NCBI RefSeq assembly: GCF_014203705.1
Contig: NZ_JACHJR010000001.1
Coordinates: 6,758,001 to 6,822,000, forward strand
Direction: 5' to 3'
From: Kitasatospora gansuensis
Lineage (GTDB): Bacteria > Actinomycetota > Actinomycetes > Streptomycetales > Streptomycetaceae
Length of the DNA: 64,000 bases
Shown piece by piece: positions 52,506 to 61,310 of the stretch. Each line of letters starts with the position of its first letter. Within the stretch, counting starts at the first letter, position 1. The notes under the pieces were generated by a model. The model ran no database searches and had not been told where the DNA came from. It saw only the letters and a program-made list of their open reading frames with translations. The translations under genes were made by a program, and so were the position numbers.

Positions 52506-54755
52506 TTATCTCAGGCCGCTGTCCACGGCGGTCATCAGTTCGCCGTTGGCGGTGTCACCGTCGAAGGACCAGAGCATCGCGCCCGCCAGGCCCTGGGCCT
52601 TGATCCAGGCGGTCTTGCGGAGGATCTCGGTCGGGTCGTCGTAGGTGTAGAGGACCGAGCCGTTGTAGATGTAGGCGTGGCCCGCCACCGGGTCGCGGTA
52701 GATGGTGTAACCACCGCTCGCGGCCATGGTCTTGAGCTTGTGGTAGTCCTCGTACCCGTTCTCGTAGGTGCCCGGGGCCGGGCCGGTCGAGGTCTGGTAG
52801 AGACCGTTGGTGGTGCCGCGCGGCACCCCGGTCCAGCCGCGGCCGTAGAACGGGATGCCGAGGGTCAGCTTGCTCTTCGGCGCGCCCTTGGTCAGGTAGG
52901 CGTTGATCGCGATCTCGGAGCTGAACTGCCGGTCCGGGGTGCTCGGGTCGGCCGCCGCCAGCTTGATCGAGGACTGCTGGTTGGTCTGGGTCTCCCAGGC
53001 GCCGTGGTAGTCGTAGCCCTGGATGGTGGCGAAGTCGAAGGCGCCGAACAGGCCGGGCACGTCGATGCCGAGGTCGATCTTGGCCGGGTCGGCCGGCAGG
53101 AAGGCGCTCAGGGTGTACTTCTTGCCGGTGGTGGCGGTCAGCGCGTCCAGCTGGCGGCGGAACTCCTGGGCCAGCAGCGTGTAGTTGGCCTTGTCGGCGG
53201 GCCGGATGACGTTACCGAGGTGACCCTCGGAGTTCGGCCACTCCCAGTCGAGGTCGATGCCCTCGAAGATGCCCGCCGCCGAGCCCGCGCCACCGCGGCC
53301 GTCGATCACCGGCAGGTTGCCCTTGATGTACATGTCGATGCAGGAGCTGACCAGCGCCTTGCGCGAGGCGTCGGTGAGCGAGGCGTCCGAGAACCACTTG
53401 CTGTAGGACCAACCGCCCAGCGAGATCTGCATCTTGAGGTTCGGGTACTTGGCCTTGAGCTGCTTCAGCTGGTTGAAGTTGCCGGCCAGCTTCTGGTCCC
53501 AGGTGTCGGTGGTGCCGGCCACCGAGTTGCCCGCGTCCCAGCCCTTGCCGAAGTCCGCCCAGGCGTCACCGGCACCGTCGCCGGCGTTCGGGTCGGAGTC
53601 GTTCCCGGCCGCCTTGTTGGTGATGAAGCACTGCTTGCTGCTCGGGTTGATGTTGGCGAAGGCGTAGTTGAGGTGGGTCAGCTTCGCCGCCGTGCCCGAG
53701 GTGTCCAGCTGCTTCACGCTGTAGCCGCGTGCGTAGATGCTCCACTGGGTGAAGTAGCCGATCTTCAGCGTGTTCGGGTTGACCACCTCCTTGGTGGTCC
53801 TGGTGCTCACCGGGCTGGAGGCGACCGAGCTGTTGCCCGCCGCGTCGCGCGCCTTCACGGTGAAGGTGTAGTCGGTCTCCGGGGTCAGGCCCGAGACCAC
53901 CGCGCTGGTGCCCGTGGTCACCGTGGTGGCCAGCGTCGCGCCGTTGTAGACGTCGTACGCGGTCACCTTGACGTTGTCGGTGCTGGCAGCCCAACTGAGC
54001 GCCACCGAACGGGAGTCGGGGGTGGCCACCGGGGTGCCCGGCTTGGTCGGCGGCTGGGTGTCCGGCTGCGGCGGGGGCACCACGACCTGGACCGGCCCGG
54101 CCGGCGCCGAGCGGTTGCCCGCGGCGTCGAACGCCACCACGGTGATGTTGTACGTGCCCGCCGCCAGACCGGAGATGGTGCTGCCAGTGCCGGACACGGT
54201 GGCCAGCTTGGTGCTGCCGTTGAACACGTCGTAGCCGGTGACCGCGACGTTGTCCGTGCTGGCGGTCCAGGAGGCGGTGATCGAGCCGTCGCCCGGCACG
54301 GCCTGCAGGTTGCCCGGGACGGTCGGGGCGACCTGGTCGCCGCCGCCCGCACACGGGTTGCCGTTCAACTTGCAGTTGAGCAGCGGCGCGTAGGCGCCCG
54401 AGTAGGCGATGTTGAAGCCGACGTTGTACGAGGCGCCCGGTGCCAGCGAGCCGGACCAGCTCGGGTTCTTCACCGTCACGTGCGCGGCGGCGGTGGTGTA
54501 GGTGGCGTTCCAGAGCGAGGCCACCGTGTTGTTCGCGGGCAGGTCGAACTCGAGTGTCCAGCCGTTCATCGCGGTGGTCTCGTTGTTCTTGATGGTGTAG
54601 CTGCCCTCGTAACCGGAGCCCCAGTCACTGCCCTTGGCGAAGGTGGCGGTGGAGGCGGCGGCCTGGGCGATGCCGCCCGGGAGGGCGACCGCGATCAGCG
54701 GGGCGATCAGCGCTCCCGCGGCGAGCAGGGGCAGGCTGAACCGACGTCTGCGCAT
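52506..54755 (-). CDS. secreted GH18 chitinase with CBM2 and two FN3 domains
   Basis: A 749-residue exported chitinase. After the signal peptide (cut near AQA) come a cellulose/chitin-binding CBM2 (about 33-135, WGSGYEGSYTIKNN), two fibronectin type III domains (about 148-320), and GH18. The catalytic stretch is EGIDLDWEWP with E505 as acid; the first position of DxxDxDxE is Glu. It cleaves chitin. A DasR-type box lies about 205 bases upstream of the start. Confidence 0.93.
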   Translation of the reverse strand: MRRRRFSLPLLAAGALIAPLIAVALPGGIAQAAASTATFAKGSDWGSGYEGSYTIKNNETTAMNGWTLEFDLPANNTVASLWNATYTTAAAHVTVKNPSWSGSLAPGASYNVGFNIAYSGAYAPLLNCKLNGNPCAGGGDQVAPTVPGNLQAVPGDGSITASWTASTDNVAVTGYDVFNGSTKLATVSGTGSTISGLAAGTYNITVVAFDAAGNRSAPAGPVQVVVPPPQPDTQPPTKPGTPVATPDSRSVALSWAASTDNVKVTAYDVYNGATLATTVTTGTSAVVSGLTPETDYTFTVKARDAAGNSSVASSPVSTRTTKEVVNPNTLKIGYFTQWSIYARGYSVKQLDTSGTAAKLTHLNYAFANINPSSKQCFITNKAAGNDSDPNAGDGAGDAWADFGKGWDAGNSVAGTTDTWDQKLAGNFNQLKQLKAKYPNLKMQISLGGWSYSKWFSDASLTDASRKALVSSCIDMYIKGNLPVIDGRGGAGSAAGIFEGIDLDWEWPNSEGHLGNVIRPADKANYTLLAQEFRRQLDALTATTGKKYTLSAFLPADPAKIDLGIDVPGLFGAFDFATIQGYDYHGAWETQTNQQSSIKLAAADPSTPDRQFSSEIAINAYLTKGAPKSKLTLGIPFYGRGWTGVPRGTTNGLYQTSTGPAPGTYENGYEDYHKLKTMAASGGYTIYRDPVAGHAYIYNGSVLYTYDDPTEILRKTAWIKAQGLAGAMLWSFDGDTANGELMTAVDSGLR

Positions 54756-54958
54756 GGATGAGCTCCTGTCCAGGGAGCGTCCGGCCGTCCGGCCGGCGTG
54801 CTCCCTACCTGTGGGGAGGTGGCGGTGCCAGGTGCAAAGGTGCTGCGCGCTCCGGCTGTTGACGTGCTGGGGGCAGCGCGGAGCGGGGCCGCCGGGCCGT
54901 CGGGTTGCCGCGGAGATCCTGTGACAGGAGCGTAGGGACGTCGGTGGGTACTGGCAAT

Positions 54959-54970
54959 AGGTCTGGACCA
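54959..54970 (-). promoter_or_regulatory. DasR-type box for the chitinase gene
   Basis: AGGTCTGGACCA, read on the gene strand as TGGTCCAGACCT, is the 12-base element known from Streptomyces chitinase promoters and close to the DasR consensus TGGTCTAGACCA. It would link the gene to N-acetylglucosamine sensing. The site is known from family literature by memory. Confidence 0.7.
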
Positions 54971-54973
54971 GCA

Positions 54974-55013
54974 GGGCCGTGGACCTGACACTGATGCGTC
55001 AGATCCACGGCCC
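54974..55013 (-). terminator. terminator of the NPF-repeat protein gene
   Basis: GGGCCGTGGACCTGAC and GTCAGATCCACGGCCC form a 16-position stem with one mismatch, 33 bases past the stop on the minus strand and beside the DasR box. Confidence 0.75.
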
Positions 55014-55045
55014 TTGGTACGCCGGTGCGTCGGGCTGACCCGCCG

Positions 55046-56938
55046 TCAGCCGAACGGGTTGTACGCCGGCGCCTCGGGCTCGGCCGGCGGTGCCGGAGCG
55101 GCGGCGACGGGAGCCGGGGCGAGCGAGGCGAACGGGTTGAAGTCCGGCGGCGGGATGTTGACCTTCACGCCCTTGCGGGGCGCCGGGGCGTCCTCCTCCT
55201 CGGCGGCGGCCGCCGGGGCGGGGGGAGCGAAGGGGTTGAAGTCCGGCGGCGGGATGTTCACCTTCACGCCCTTGCCGGGCGCCGGGGCGTCCGCTGCGGG
55301 CGGTGCGGCCGGCGGCGGGGTCGGTGCGACGACCCGGGCGGGGGCGGCGGGCTGAGCCGACGTCACGGTGCCGAACGGGTCGGCTGCCTGCTGGGTGGTC
55401 ACGGTGCCGAACGGGTCGGCGGCGGCCGGGGCCTGGGCGACCGGCTGCGGGGCCGCGGTGGCCGGGCGGGCGGGCGGCGGGGCCGGTGCGGCGAAGGGGT
55501 TGAAGTCCGGCGGCGGCACGTTCACCTTGACGCCCTTGCGGGGGGTGCCCTCGGCAGCCGGCGCCTCGGCCTGGGCCGGGACCTCGGCGGGCCGCGGCGG
55601 GGCGAACGGGTTGAAGTCGGCCGGGGGCACCCGGACCGGCGTACCCTTCGGGCGCTCCTGCGCCGCCGGGGCGGCGACGGCCGGGGCAGGGGCAGCGACG
55701 GCCGGGGCCTGGGCGGGCACGGTCGGCGGCATGGCCGGGACCGGGGGAACGGCGACGGGCGGCACCGGCGCGGCCTGCTGGACCGCCTGCTGGACCGGCG
55801 GCTGCGGGGCCAACGGGGCCTGAGCGACCGGCTGTTGGGCGACCGGCTGCTGGGCCGGGAGCTGCGGCAGGGCCGCCCGGGTGCCGTCCCAGCCGAGCTG
55901 GATGCTCGCCAGGATCTCGGCGAAGGTGGCCGCGTACAGGTCCCAGTCGTCCGCCTGGGCGGTGCCGAGCTGGACGGTCAGCACCGAGACGCCGTCCGGC
56001 AGCGGCAGGAAAGCCTGCAGCACCGAGACCACGGTGTTGTCCGCGGCGTCGGGCTCGGTGACCGACTGGCCGACCGGCAGCAGCAGCGGCGGCACCGGGG
56101 CGATCCGGCTCTCCACCAGCACGGCGGTCGGTCCGGCCGGGACCAGCACCGTCCAGACCTCGGCCTGCGGGCGGGCGTCGGCGAGCTCGGCGGACAGTTC
56201 GGAGATCTGCCGCGGGTGCGGGGCCAGCGAGACCACCAGGGAGGCCCGGCTCGGCCGGCCGTCCACCCGGAGGGCGGCGATCCCGGCGAAGACCACGCCG
56301 GCGGCGGCCGCCGGCTGCGCCAGCAGACCGGTCAGCACCGACCAGTCCTGCCGCTGCGACCCGCGCGCACCGGAGTACAACTCCTCGGCCACCTCGGCGA
56401 GATGACCCGCCCGGGCCTGCCGGTCACCGCGGACGGTGAGCGGGTGGAAGAGCGACGGCACCACCAGGCGGACCTCGACGCCCGCCCCGGTGGCCAGCTC
56501 CTCCGGCACGGCGACCGGCCGTTCGGCGGCGAACCGGGCCACGGCGGCGGGGAACTCCGGCCGCATCCAGCCCTCCGCCGCCTCCGGCCGGACCGGCACG
56601 GCGACCTGCTCCGGGGAGACGGCCTCGGCCGGCAGGCCGTAGACGTCCCTGCCCCCGTAGCGGGCGAACAGCTCGGCCGTCGGCGCCTCGGCGTCGGCGG
56701 CGGTCCGCGCGGTGCTCGCCTCGACCACCGTGCCGAGCCCACGGACCGTCAGCAGGCCCGGCCCGGCAGGGCTGAGCCGGAGCCCGAACAGGGCGTCGGC
56801 GGAGGGGTGGGCGGCGCGGTCGAAGGCCGTCAGCGAGGCGGCCGGGTAGTGCGTGGCGTCGGCCCCCAACAGGGCGTCAGCCAGTACGTCGATCGTGGCG
56901 CCGATCCGTTCCGCGCCCGCGAAACCGTCCTGTGTCAT
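55046..56938 (-). CDS. protein with disordered NPF/DPF-repeat tail
   Basis: A 630-residue protein without signal peptide or clear membrane helix. The first 380 residues form an alpha/beta domain I do not recognise. The rest is a Pro/Ala/Gln-rich tail with regular short motifs: DFNPF starting at 441, 478, 566 and 599, three of them within the block KGVKVN(I/V)PPPDFNPFA, two DPFGTVT between 478 and 566, and a final YNPFG at 626-630. The pattern suggests a multivalent binding tail. Function is not recognised; the gene stands alone with its own terminator. Confidence 0.75.
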   Translation of the reverse strand: MTQDGFAGAERIGATIDVLADALLGADATHYPAASLTAFDRAAHPSADALFGLRLSPAGPGLLTVRGLGTVVEASTARTAADAEAPTAELFARYGGRDVYGLPAEAVSPEQVAVPVRPEAAEGWMRPEFPAAVARFAAERPVAVPEELATGAGVEVRLVVPSLFHPLTVRGDRQARAGHLAEVAEELYSGARGSQRQDWSVLTGLLAQPAAAAGVVFAGIAALRVDGRPSRASLVVSLAPHPRQISELSAELADARPQAEVWTVLVPAGPTAVLVESRIAPVPPLLLPVGQSVTEPDAADNTVVSVLQAFLPLPDGVSVLTVQLGTAQADDWDLYAATFAEILASIQLGWDGTRAALPQLPAQQPVAQQPVAQAPLAPQPPVQQAVQQAAPVPPVAVPPVPAMPPTVPAQAPAVAAPAPAVAAPAAQERPKGTPVRVPPADFNPFAPPRPAEVPAQAEAPAAEGTPRKGVKVNVPPPDFNPFAAPAPPPARPATAAPQPVAQAPAAADPFGTVTTQQAADPFGTVTSAQPAAPARVVAPTPPPAAPPAADAPAPGKGVKVNIPPPDFNPFAPPAPAAAAEEEDAPAPRKGVKVNIPPPDFNPFASLAPAPVAAAPAPPAEPEAPAYNPFG

Positions 56939-56963
56939 GCCGCTGAGCCCCCCTCGTTCTCAG

Positions 56964-56981
56964 GTGGATAATTCCGTCCAC
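56964..56981. promoter_or_regulatory. inverted repeat between TetR gene and NPF-repeat gene
   Basis: GTGGA-N8-TCCAC, with mostly matching flanks (AGGTGGA/TCCACTT), lies 26 bases upstream of the NPF-repeat gene. It might be an operator of the adjacent TetR regulator. Confidence 0.35.
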
Positions 56982-57017
56982 TTTCTATCAGAACCCGGCG
57001 TCGGAGTGAGGGTCAGG

Positions 57018-57782
57018 TCACCCCTCGGCCAGCACCGCCACCGCGTCGGCCAGGCCGGGAACGCCGAGCAGGCCCGCGAGTTGCCGGATCAGCCGGCCGG
57101 TCGGTCCGTCGGCGCTCTCGGCGGTCAGGAAACCGGCCAACTCGAGGGCCAGCGCGGGCTCGCGGGCCGCGCACACGGCCAGCGCGGCGACGAACTCCTG
57201 GACCAGCTGGAGCTGGAGCTCCTCCAGCGGGACCTCCGGCGTGGCCAGCCAGTCCAGCGAGGTGATCTCGGCGTTGGCGATCCAGGCCCGGACCGTCCGG
57301 CGCAGCCCCGGGCTGGGCTCGGCCACCGCCAGGTGCCGGAGGATCTGCTCGGCGGCGGCCCGCCGCACCTCGTCGATCACCGCGTTGCCGGCCGGCCCGG
57401 CCGTCACCGAACCGCCGCGCAGCAGCGCCGCGAAGCCGGGGCCGTGACTGCGGACGAAGTCCAGGTAACGCCCCATCACCCGGAGCAGCCGCTCCGAGAG
57501 CGGACCCTCGTGCGGTTCCTCGAACCGCCCTGCCAGCTCCTGGCCGGCCCGGCGCAGCGCCTCCTCGTAGATGGCCTGCTTGCCGGGGAAGTAGTGGTAG
57601 ACGAGCGGTCGGGAGGCCCCGGCGGCAGCGGCGATGTCGTCGATCGACACGTCCTCCGGCGCGGCCCGGCTGAACAGGTCGAGCGCCACGGCGATCAGCT
57701 GCTCCCGGCGCTCGTCCACGCTGAGCCTACGCCGGGGCGCACGCTCGGGGCGGTCCGCCACCGGCGGTGTACGGGAAACCAT
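57018..57782 (-). CDS. TetR-family regulator
   Basis: A 254-residue regulator. The N-terminal HTH spans about 20-70 (RREQLIAVALDLFSRAAPEDVSIDDIAAAAGASRPLVYHYF region); the C-terminal helical domain is of the usual length. I prefer ATG 57782, with AGGG 8 bases upstream, over GTG 57791. It lies 79 bases before the NPF-repeat gene in the same direction. Confidence 0.85.
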   Translation of the reverse strand: MVSRTPPVADRPERAPRRRLSVDERREQLIAVALDLFSRAAPEDVSIDDIAAAAGASRPLVYHYFPGKQAIYEEALRRAGQELAGRFEEPHEGPLSERLLRVMGRYLDFVRSHGPGFAALLRGGSVTAGPAGNAVIDEVRRAAAEQILRHLAVAEPSPGLRRTVRAWIANAEITSLDWLATPEVPLEELQLQLVQEFVAALAVCAAREPALALELAGFLTAESADGPTGRLIRQLAGLLGVPGLADAVAVLAEG

Positions 57783-57827
57783 GAGCGCCACCCTAATTGC
57801 TCGGGCCGGGCCGTGGGGAAGGGACGG

Positions 57828-58349
57828 TCAGCCGACCGAGCCGCCGGCCCGGTGCGTCAGGTAGTGGCGGTACGCCTGGAGGCCGTCGGGGACGAACTGC
57901 CACTCCGTCAGCCGCCGGGTCAGCTCCTCCTCGGTGAGCCAGCCGTGCCAGTCGACCTCCTCGACCTGGGGACTGACCGGGCCGTCCCAGCGGGCCTCGT
58001 AGGTGTCGCACCACCAGGACAGCCCGTTCTCCTCGAAGAGGAACTTGAACAGCCGGACCGGCACGATCCCGCTGACCCCCATCTCCTCCTCGGCCTCGCG
58101 GACCGCCGCCTCGGCGTACGTCTCCCCGGCGCCGACCACGCCACCGACGAAGCAGTCGTAGGTGCCCGGCGCGTAGAGCTTCTCGGCCGACCGGCGGTGG
58201 GTGAAGATCCGGCCCTCGGCGTCCCGCACCAGGATGAAGACGCACCGGTGGGTCAGCCCCCGCCGGTAGACCTCGCCGCGCGGGGCGGTGCCGATCACCC
58301 GGTCCTGCGCGTCCACCACGTCCAGCACTTCGTCAGCAGGGTTCGTCAT
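57828..58349 (-). CDS. Nudix hydrolase
   Basis: A 173-residue protein with the complete Nudix box GGVVGAGETYAEAAVREAEE followed by EMG. The N-terminal segment (DEVLDVVDAQDRVIGTAPRGEVYRRGLTHRCV) is like the isopentenyl-isomerase/YfcD branch. Substrate unknown. It is divergent from the serine hydrolase gene. Confidence 0.88.
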   Translation of the reverse strand: MTNPADEVLDVVDAQDRVIGTAPRGEVYRRGLTHRCVFILVRDAEGRIFTHRRSAEKLYAPGTYDCFVGGVVGAGETYAEAAVREAEEEMGVSGIVPVRLFKFLFEENGLSWWCDTYEARWDGPVSPQVEEVDWHGWLTEEELTRRLTEWQFVPDGLQAYRHYLTHRAGGSVG

Positions 58350-58434
58350 GGGCCCACGCTACCGAGTCGGCGTCCGCCGGATGATCGGACTATCTTTCAG
58401 AAGCGGGGAGCGGACGAGCAGAAGGCGGCACGCG

Positions 58435-59658
58435 GTGGTGGAGATCTGGGGCGAGGCGGCGGAGGGCTTCGAGCCGGTACGGGAAGCCTTCGCGCGCAAC
58501 TTCCGCGACCACGGCGAGCTCGGCGCGGCGTTCGCGCTCTACCTGGACGGCCGCAAGGTGGTCGACATCTGGGCCGGCGACGCCCGGCCCGAGGTGGGCG
58601 GCCGCCCCGACCCGGCGGTCCCCTGGACGGCCGACACCGCACAGGTGCTCCGCTCGGTCACCAAGGGCCTGACCGCCGCCACCGCACTGCACCTGGCCGG
58701 GCAGGGACGGCTCGACCTGGACGCACCGGTGGCCTCGTACTGGCCCGAGTTCAAGGCCGCGGGCAAGGAGCGGATCCCGGTCCGCTGGCTGCTCTCGCAC
58801 CAGGCCGGGCTGCCCGCGCTGGACGTGCCGCTGCGGGTCGAGGACGTGATCTCCTGGGAACCCGCGGTGGCGGCGGTGGCCGCGCAGACGCCGTTCTGGG
58901 AACCGGGCCGGGCGCACGGGTACCACCCGTACACCTTCGGCTGGCTGGTCGGCGAGGTGGTCCGGCGGGCCGCCGGGCGCAGCGTCGGCCACTACTTCGC
59001 CGAGGAGATCGCCCAGCCGCTCGGGCTCGACCTCTGGATCGGCCTGCCCACCGGAGCCGCCCCCAGGGTCGGCCGGCTGGTCGACCTGCCCGCCCCCGAG
59101 GCAGCCCTGAACGGCCCGAACGGCCTACGGCTGCGCCCCCGCCAGTCGGTGGTGGACGCCTACCAGAACCCCGCCTCGCTGACGGCCCGTTCGTTCGCCG
59201 CGGTGCGGCCGAAGGTCGACCTGAACGACCCGGCCGTGCAGGCCGCCGAGATCCCCGGCGCGGGCGGGATCGGCACCGCCCGTTCGGTGGCCCGCTTCTA
59301 CGCGGCCCTGATCGGCGCGGCCGACCGGCACGGCGGGGCGCCCGGTGAACTGCTCCCGGCGGTGTTCGGCCCCGGCCTGCTCGCCGAGGCGATGGGCCCG
59401 GCGGTCAGCGGCCCCGACCGGGTGCTGATCATCAACACCGCCTTCGGCCTCGGCTTCTTCCGCCACGGCCCCAGCTCCCCGATGGCCTCCCCGGCCTCCT
59501 TCGGCCACCCCGGCCGAGGCGGCTCCCTCGGCTTCGCCGACCCCGAGCTGGGGATCGGCTTCGGCTACGTCACCAACGGGATGCAGCCCGGTGTGACCGG
59601 GGACATTCGGTCGCGTACGTTGATCGCCGCCGTCAAGCAGTGCCTCAGCAAGGGCTGA
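58435..59658 (+). CDS. beta-lactamase-family serine hydrolase/esterase
   Basis: A 407-residue class C beta-lactamase-like hydrolase. The nucleophile motif is SVTK in VLRSVTKGLTAA; the YxN position reads Y-T-F in YHPYTFGW; FGHPGRGGSLGFADPE fills the third motif. No signal peptide, so a cytosolic esterase (EstB-like) is likely. GTG 58435 follows AAGGCGG. A 22-bp inverted-repeat element lies right behind the stop. Confidence 0.85.
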   Translation: MVEIWGEAAEGFEPVREAFARNFRDHGELGAAFALYLDGRKVVDIWAGDARPEVGGRPDPAVPWTADTAQVLRSVTKGLTAATALHLAGQGRLDLDAPVASYWPEFKAAGKERIPVRWLLSHQAGLPALDVPLRVEDVISWEPAVAAVAAQTPFWEPGRAHGYHPYTFGWLVGEVVRRAAGRSVGHYFAEEIAQPLGLDLWIGLPTGAAPRVGRLVDLPAPEAALNGPNGLRLRPRQSVVDAYQNPASLTARSFAAVRPKVDLNDPAVQAAEIPGAGGIGTARSVARFYAALIGAADRHGGAPGELLPAVFGPGLLAEAMGPAVSGPDRVLIINTAFGLGFFRHGPSSPMASPASFGHPGRGGSLGFADPELGIGFGYVTNGMQPGVTGDIRSRTLIAAVKQCLSKG

Positions 59659-59659
59659 C

Positions 59660-59776
59660 CCAGGGGCTCGGGGAACTGCGACGCCGACCTCGGAAAAGGT
59701 GATCCTGCGTAGATGGTCAGGCACTTTGTATTTTGACCCGCACGCCAGACCTCCTCGCAGTTCCCCGAGCCCCTGG
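59660..59776. repeat. 117-base element with perfect 22-bp terminal inverted repeats
   Basis: Bases 59660-59681 (beginning CCAGGGGCTCGGGG) and 59755-59776 are perfect reverse complements. The 73-base interior is richer in A/T than its surroundings and encodes nothing evident. The arms resemble a hairpin sequence seen often in streptomycete intergenic regions (from memory). Placed between convergent genes, it may act as a two-way terminator, a MITE-like element or a structured RNA. Confidence 0.75.
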
Positions 59777-59805
59777 ACCGTAGCCCCTGAGCACCTGCCA
59801 AAGCC

Positions 59806-60051
59806 TCAGATCAGGCCGCGGCGGGCGGCCCAGACCGCGGCCTGGAGCGGCGTGCGGACCCCGATCCGGTCGCAGAGGGCGCGGATGCGGCGGCGCAGGG
59901 TCCGGCTGGAGGTGCCCAGGCGGCGGGCGATCGAGTCCAGGGGGAGGCCGTCCGCGAGGAGGAGCAGCAGCTCGTGCTCGGACGGGGCGAGCAGGCCGGC
60001 GGGGTGGCGGTGCGGTATCGGCTGCGGGGGAGTGGTGAGGGTGGGGTGCAT
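59806..60051 (-). CDS. small LuxR-type HTH protein (81 aa)
   Basis: An 81-residue protein whose last 60 residues are a LuxR-type helix-turn-helix (SEHELLLLLADGLPLDSIARRLGTSSRTLRRRIRALCDRIGV). There is no receiver or sensor domain. ATG 60051 follows GGAGG; ATG 60096 would add 15 residues. It may compete with or modulate other regulators. Confidence 0.75.
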   Translation of the reverse strand: MHPTLTTPPQPIPHRHPAGLLAPSEHELLLLLADGLPLDSIARRLGTSSRTLRRRIRALCDRIGVRTPLQAAVWAARRGLI

Positions 60052-60142
60052 GGCGGGTTTGCCTCCAGACGGCGGCCCCTGGGTGGGCACGGGCATGGCG
60101 AAGCAGGGCGGGGTGCTCGGCGATGCGCGCGAACGGTGGGGA

Positions 60143-61150
60143 TCAGCGGGGACCGGGACCGCTGCTCTCCCGGATCGTCAGGGCCGGGGTGAGCAGGGTG
60201 AGTTCCTCGGCCGGGTGGCCGGCCGCGAGGGCCATCACCAGCTCGACCGCGCGTTGGCCCATCTCCTTGGCGGGGACCGAGACGGAGGTCAGCCGGGGGG
60301 CGGAGTGCAGGGCGACGTCGTCGGGGCAGATCGCCACCACCGAGACGTCCTCGGGCACCGCCCGGCCGGACTGCCGGAGCTGGCCGAGCAGATGGGGCAG
60401 GGCGGCCTCGTTCTGCACCACCAGGCCGGTGATCCCGGGGCGTTCCTCGAAGATCCGGGACAGCGTGCCGCTGGCCGCCTCGTGGCCGTCGCCGCACGGG
60501 CGGTGCAGGAAGCGCAGCCCGCGCTCCCCGGCCTGCTGCCGGAAGCCGGCCAGGGTGCGTTCGGCGAAGCCGGTGTGGCGCCGGTAGACCGACTCGGCCG
60601 GGCCGATCAGTGCCACCTCGCGGTGCCCGAGGTCGGCCAGGTGGTCGGCGGCGAGGCGTCCGGTGGCCTCGAAGTCCAGGTCCACGCAGGTGAGTCCGGC
60701 CGGGTCGGCGGGCAGGCCGATCAGCGCGGCGGCGGTGCCGGTCTGCCGGAGCAGCGGGATGCGCTCGTCCTCCAGCTCGACGTCCATCAGGATCATCGCG
60801 TCGGCCAGCCCGCTGTTGGCGATCCGCTTGATCGCCGAGGGCCCCTCCTCGCTGGTCAGCAGCAGCACGTCGTGCGCGTACCGGCGGGCGGTGGTGGTGA
60901 CCGCGATGGCGATCTCCATCATCACCGGGACGAACATGTCGGTGCGCAGCGGCACCACCAGGGCGATCACGTGCGAACGGTTGCTGGCCAGCGCGCGGGC
61001 CCCGGCGTGCGGGTGGTAGCCGAGTTCGGCGATGCTGCGCTCGACCCGCAGCCGGGTGTCCTGCGAGATCGAGCGCTTGCCGCTGATCACGTAGCTGACC
61101 GTGCTCGGTGACACCCCGGCGTGCCGGGCGACCTGGGCGAGCGTGACCAT
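60143..61150 (-). CDS. LacI-family regulator
   Basis: A 335-residue regulator: LacI HTH (TLAQVARHAGVSPSTVSYVISGKRSISQDTRLRV region), hinge AGARALAS, and a sugar-binding-type effector domain. I start it at ATG 61150 with GGAG upstream; ATG 61162 is possible. Two identical palindromic operators in mirror orientation lie directly upstream, implying self-repression by looping. No target sugar operon is in the window. Confidence 0.88.
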   Translation of the reverse strand: MVTLAQVARHAGVSPSTVSYVISGKRSISQDTRLRVERSIAELGYHPHAGARALASNRSHVIALVVPLRTDMFVPVMMEIAIAVTTTARRYAHDVLLLTSEEGPSAIKRIANSGLADAMILMDVELEDERIPLLRQTGTAAALIGLPADPAGLTCVDLDFEATGRLAADHLADLGHREVALIGPAESVYRRHTGFAERTLAGFRQQAGERGLRFLHRPCGDGHEAASGTLSRIFEERPGITGLVVQNEAALPHLLGQLRQSGRAVPEDVSVVAICPDDVALHSAPRLTSVSVPAKEMGQRAVELVMALAAGHPAEELTLLTPALTIRESSGPGPR

Positions 61151-61186
61151 GCGGTGCTCCATCTCGCGGCATTGGCGAGCACCGGG

Positions 61187-61204
61187 TGGTGAAGCGCTTC
61201 GACA
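61187..61204. promoter_or_regulatory. LacI operator, proximal
   Basis: TGGTGAAGCGCTTCGACA contains the perfect palindrome GAAGCGCTTC with the central CG typical of LacI-family sites. It lies 37 bases upstream of the LacI start. Confidence 0.7.
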
Positions 61205-61277
61205 CTGCCGTCTGTCCGTCTCGATGCTGTCCTGCGGGGAGAGCTTAGAGAGGCACTTGGCGCGTGTCCAGACTTGT

Positions 61278-61295
61278 TGTCGAAGCGCTTCACCA
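61278..61295. promoter_or_regulatory. LacI operator, distal
   Basis: TGTCGAAGCGCTTCACCA is the exact reverse complement of the proximal operator, 91 bases away. It lies 15 bases beyond the stop of the NTF2-like gene, so transcription of that gene's upstream unit could also be affected. Confidence 0.7.
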
Positions 61296-61310
61296 AACCT
61301 TTCGATTCCG

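Noticed and set aside
59681-59755. The interior of the inverted-repeat element as a tRNA gene
   Set aside because: The length is close to a tRNA, but no acceptor/D/T-arm arrangement or GTTCRA T-loop could be traced.
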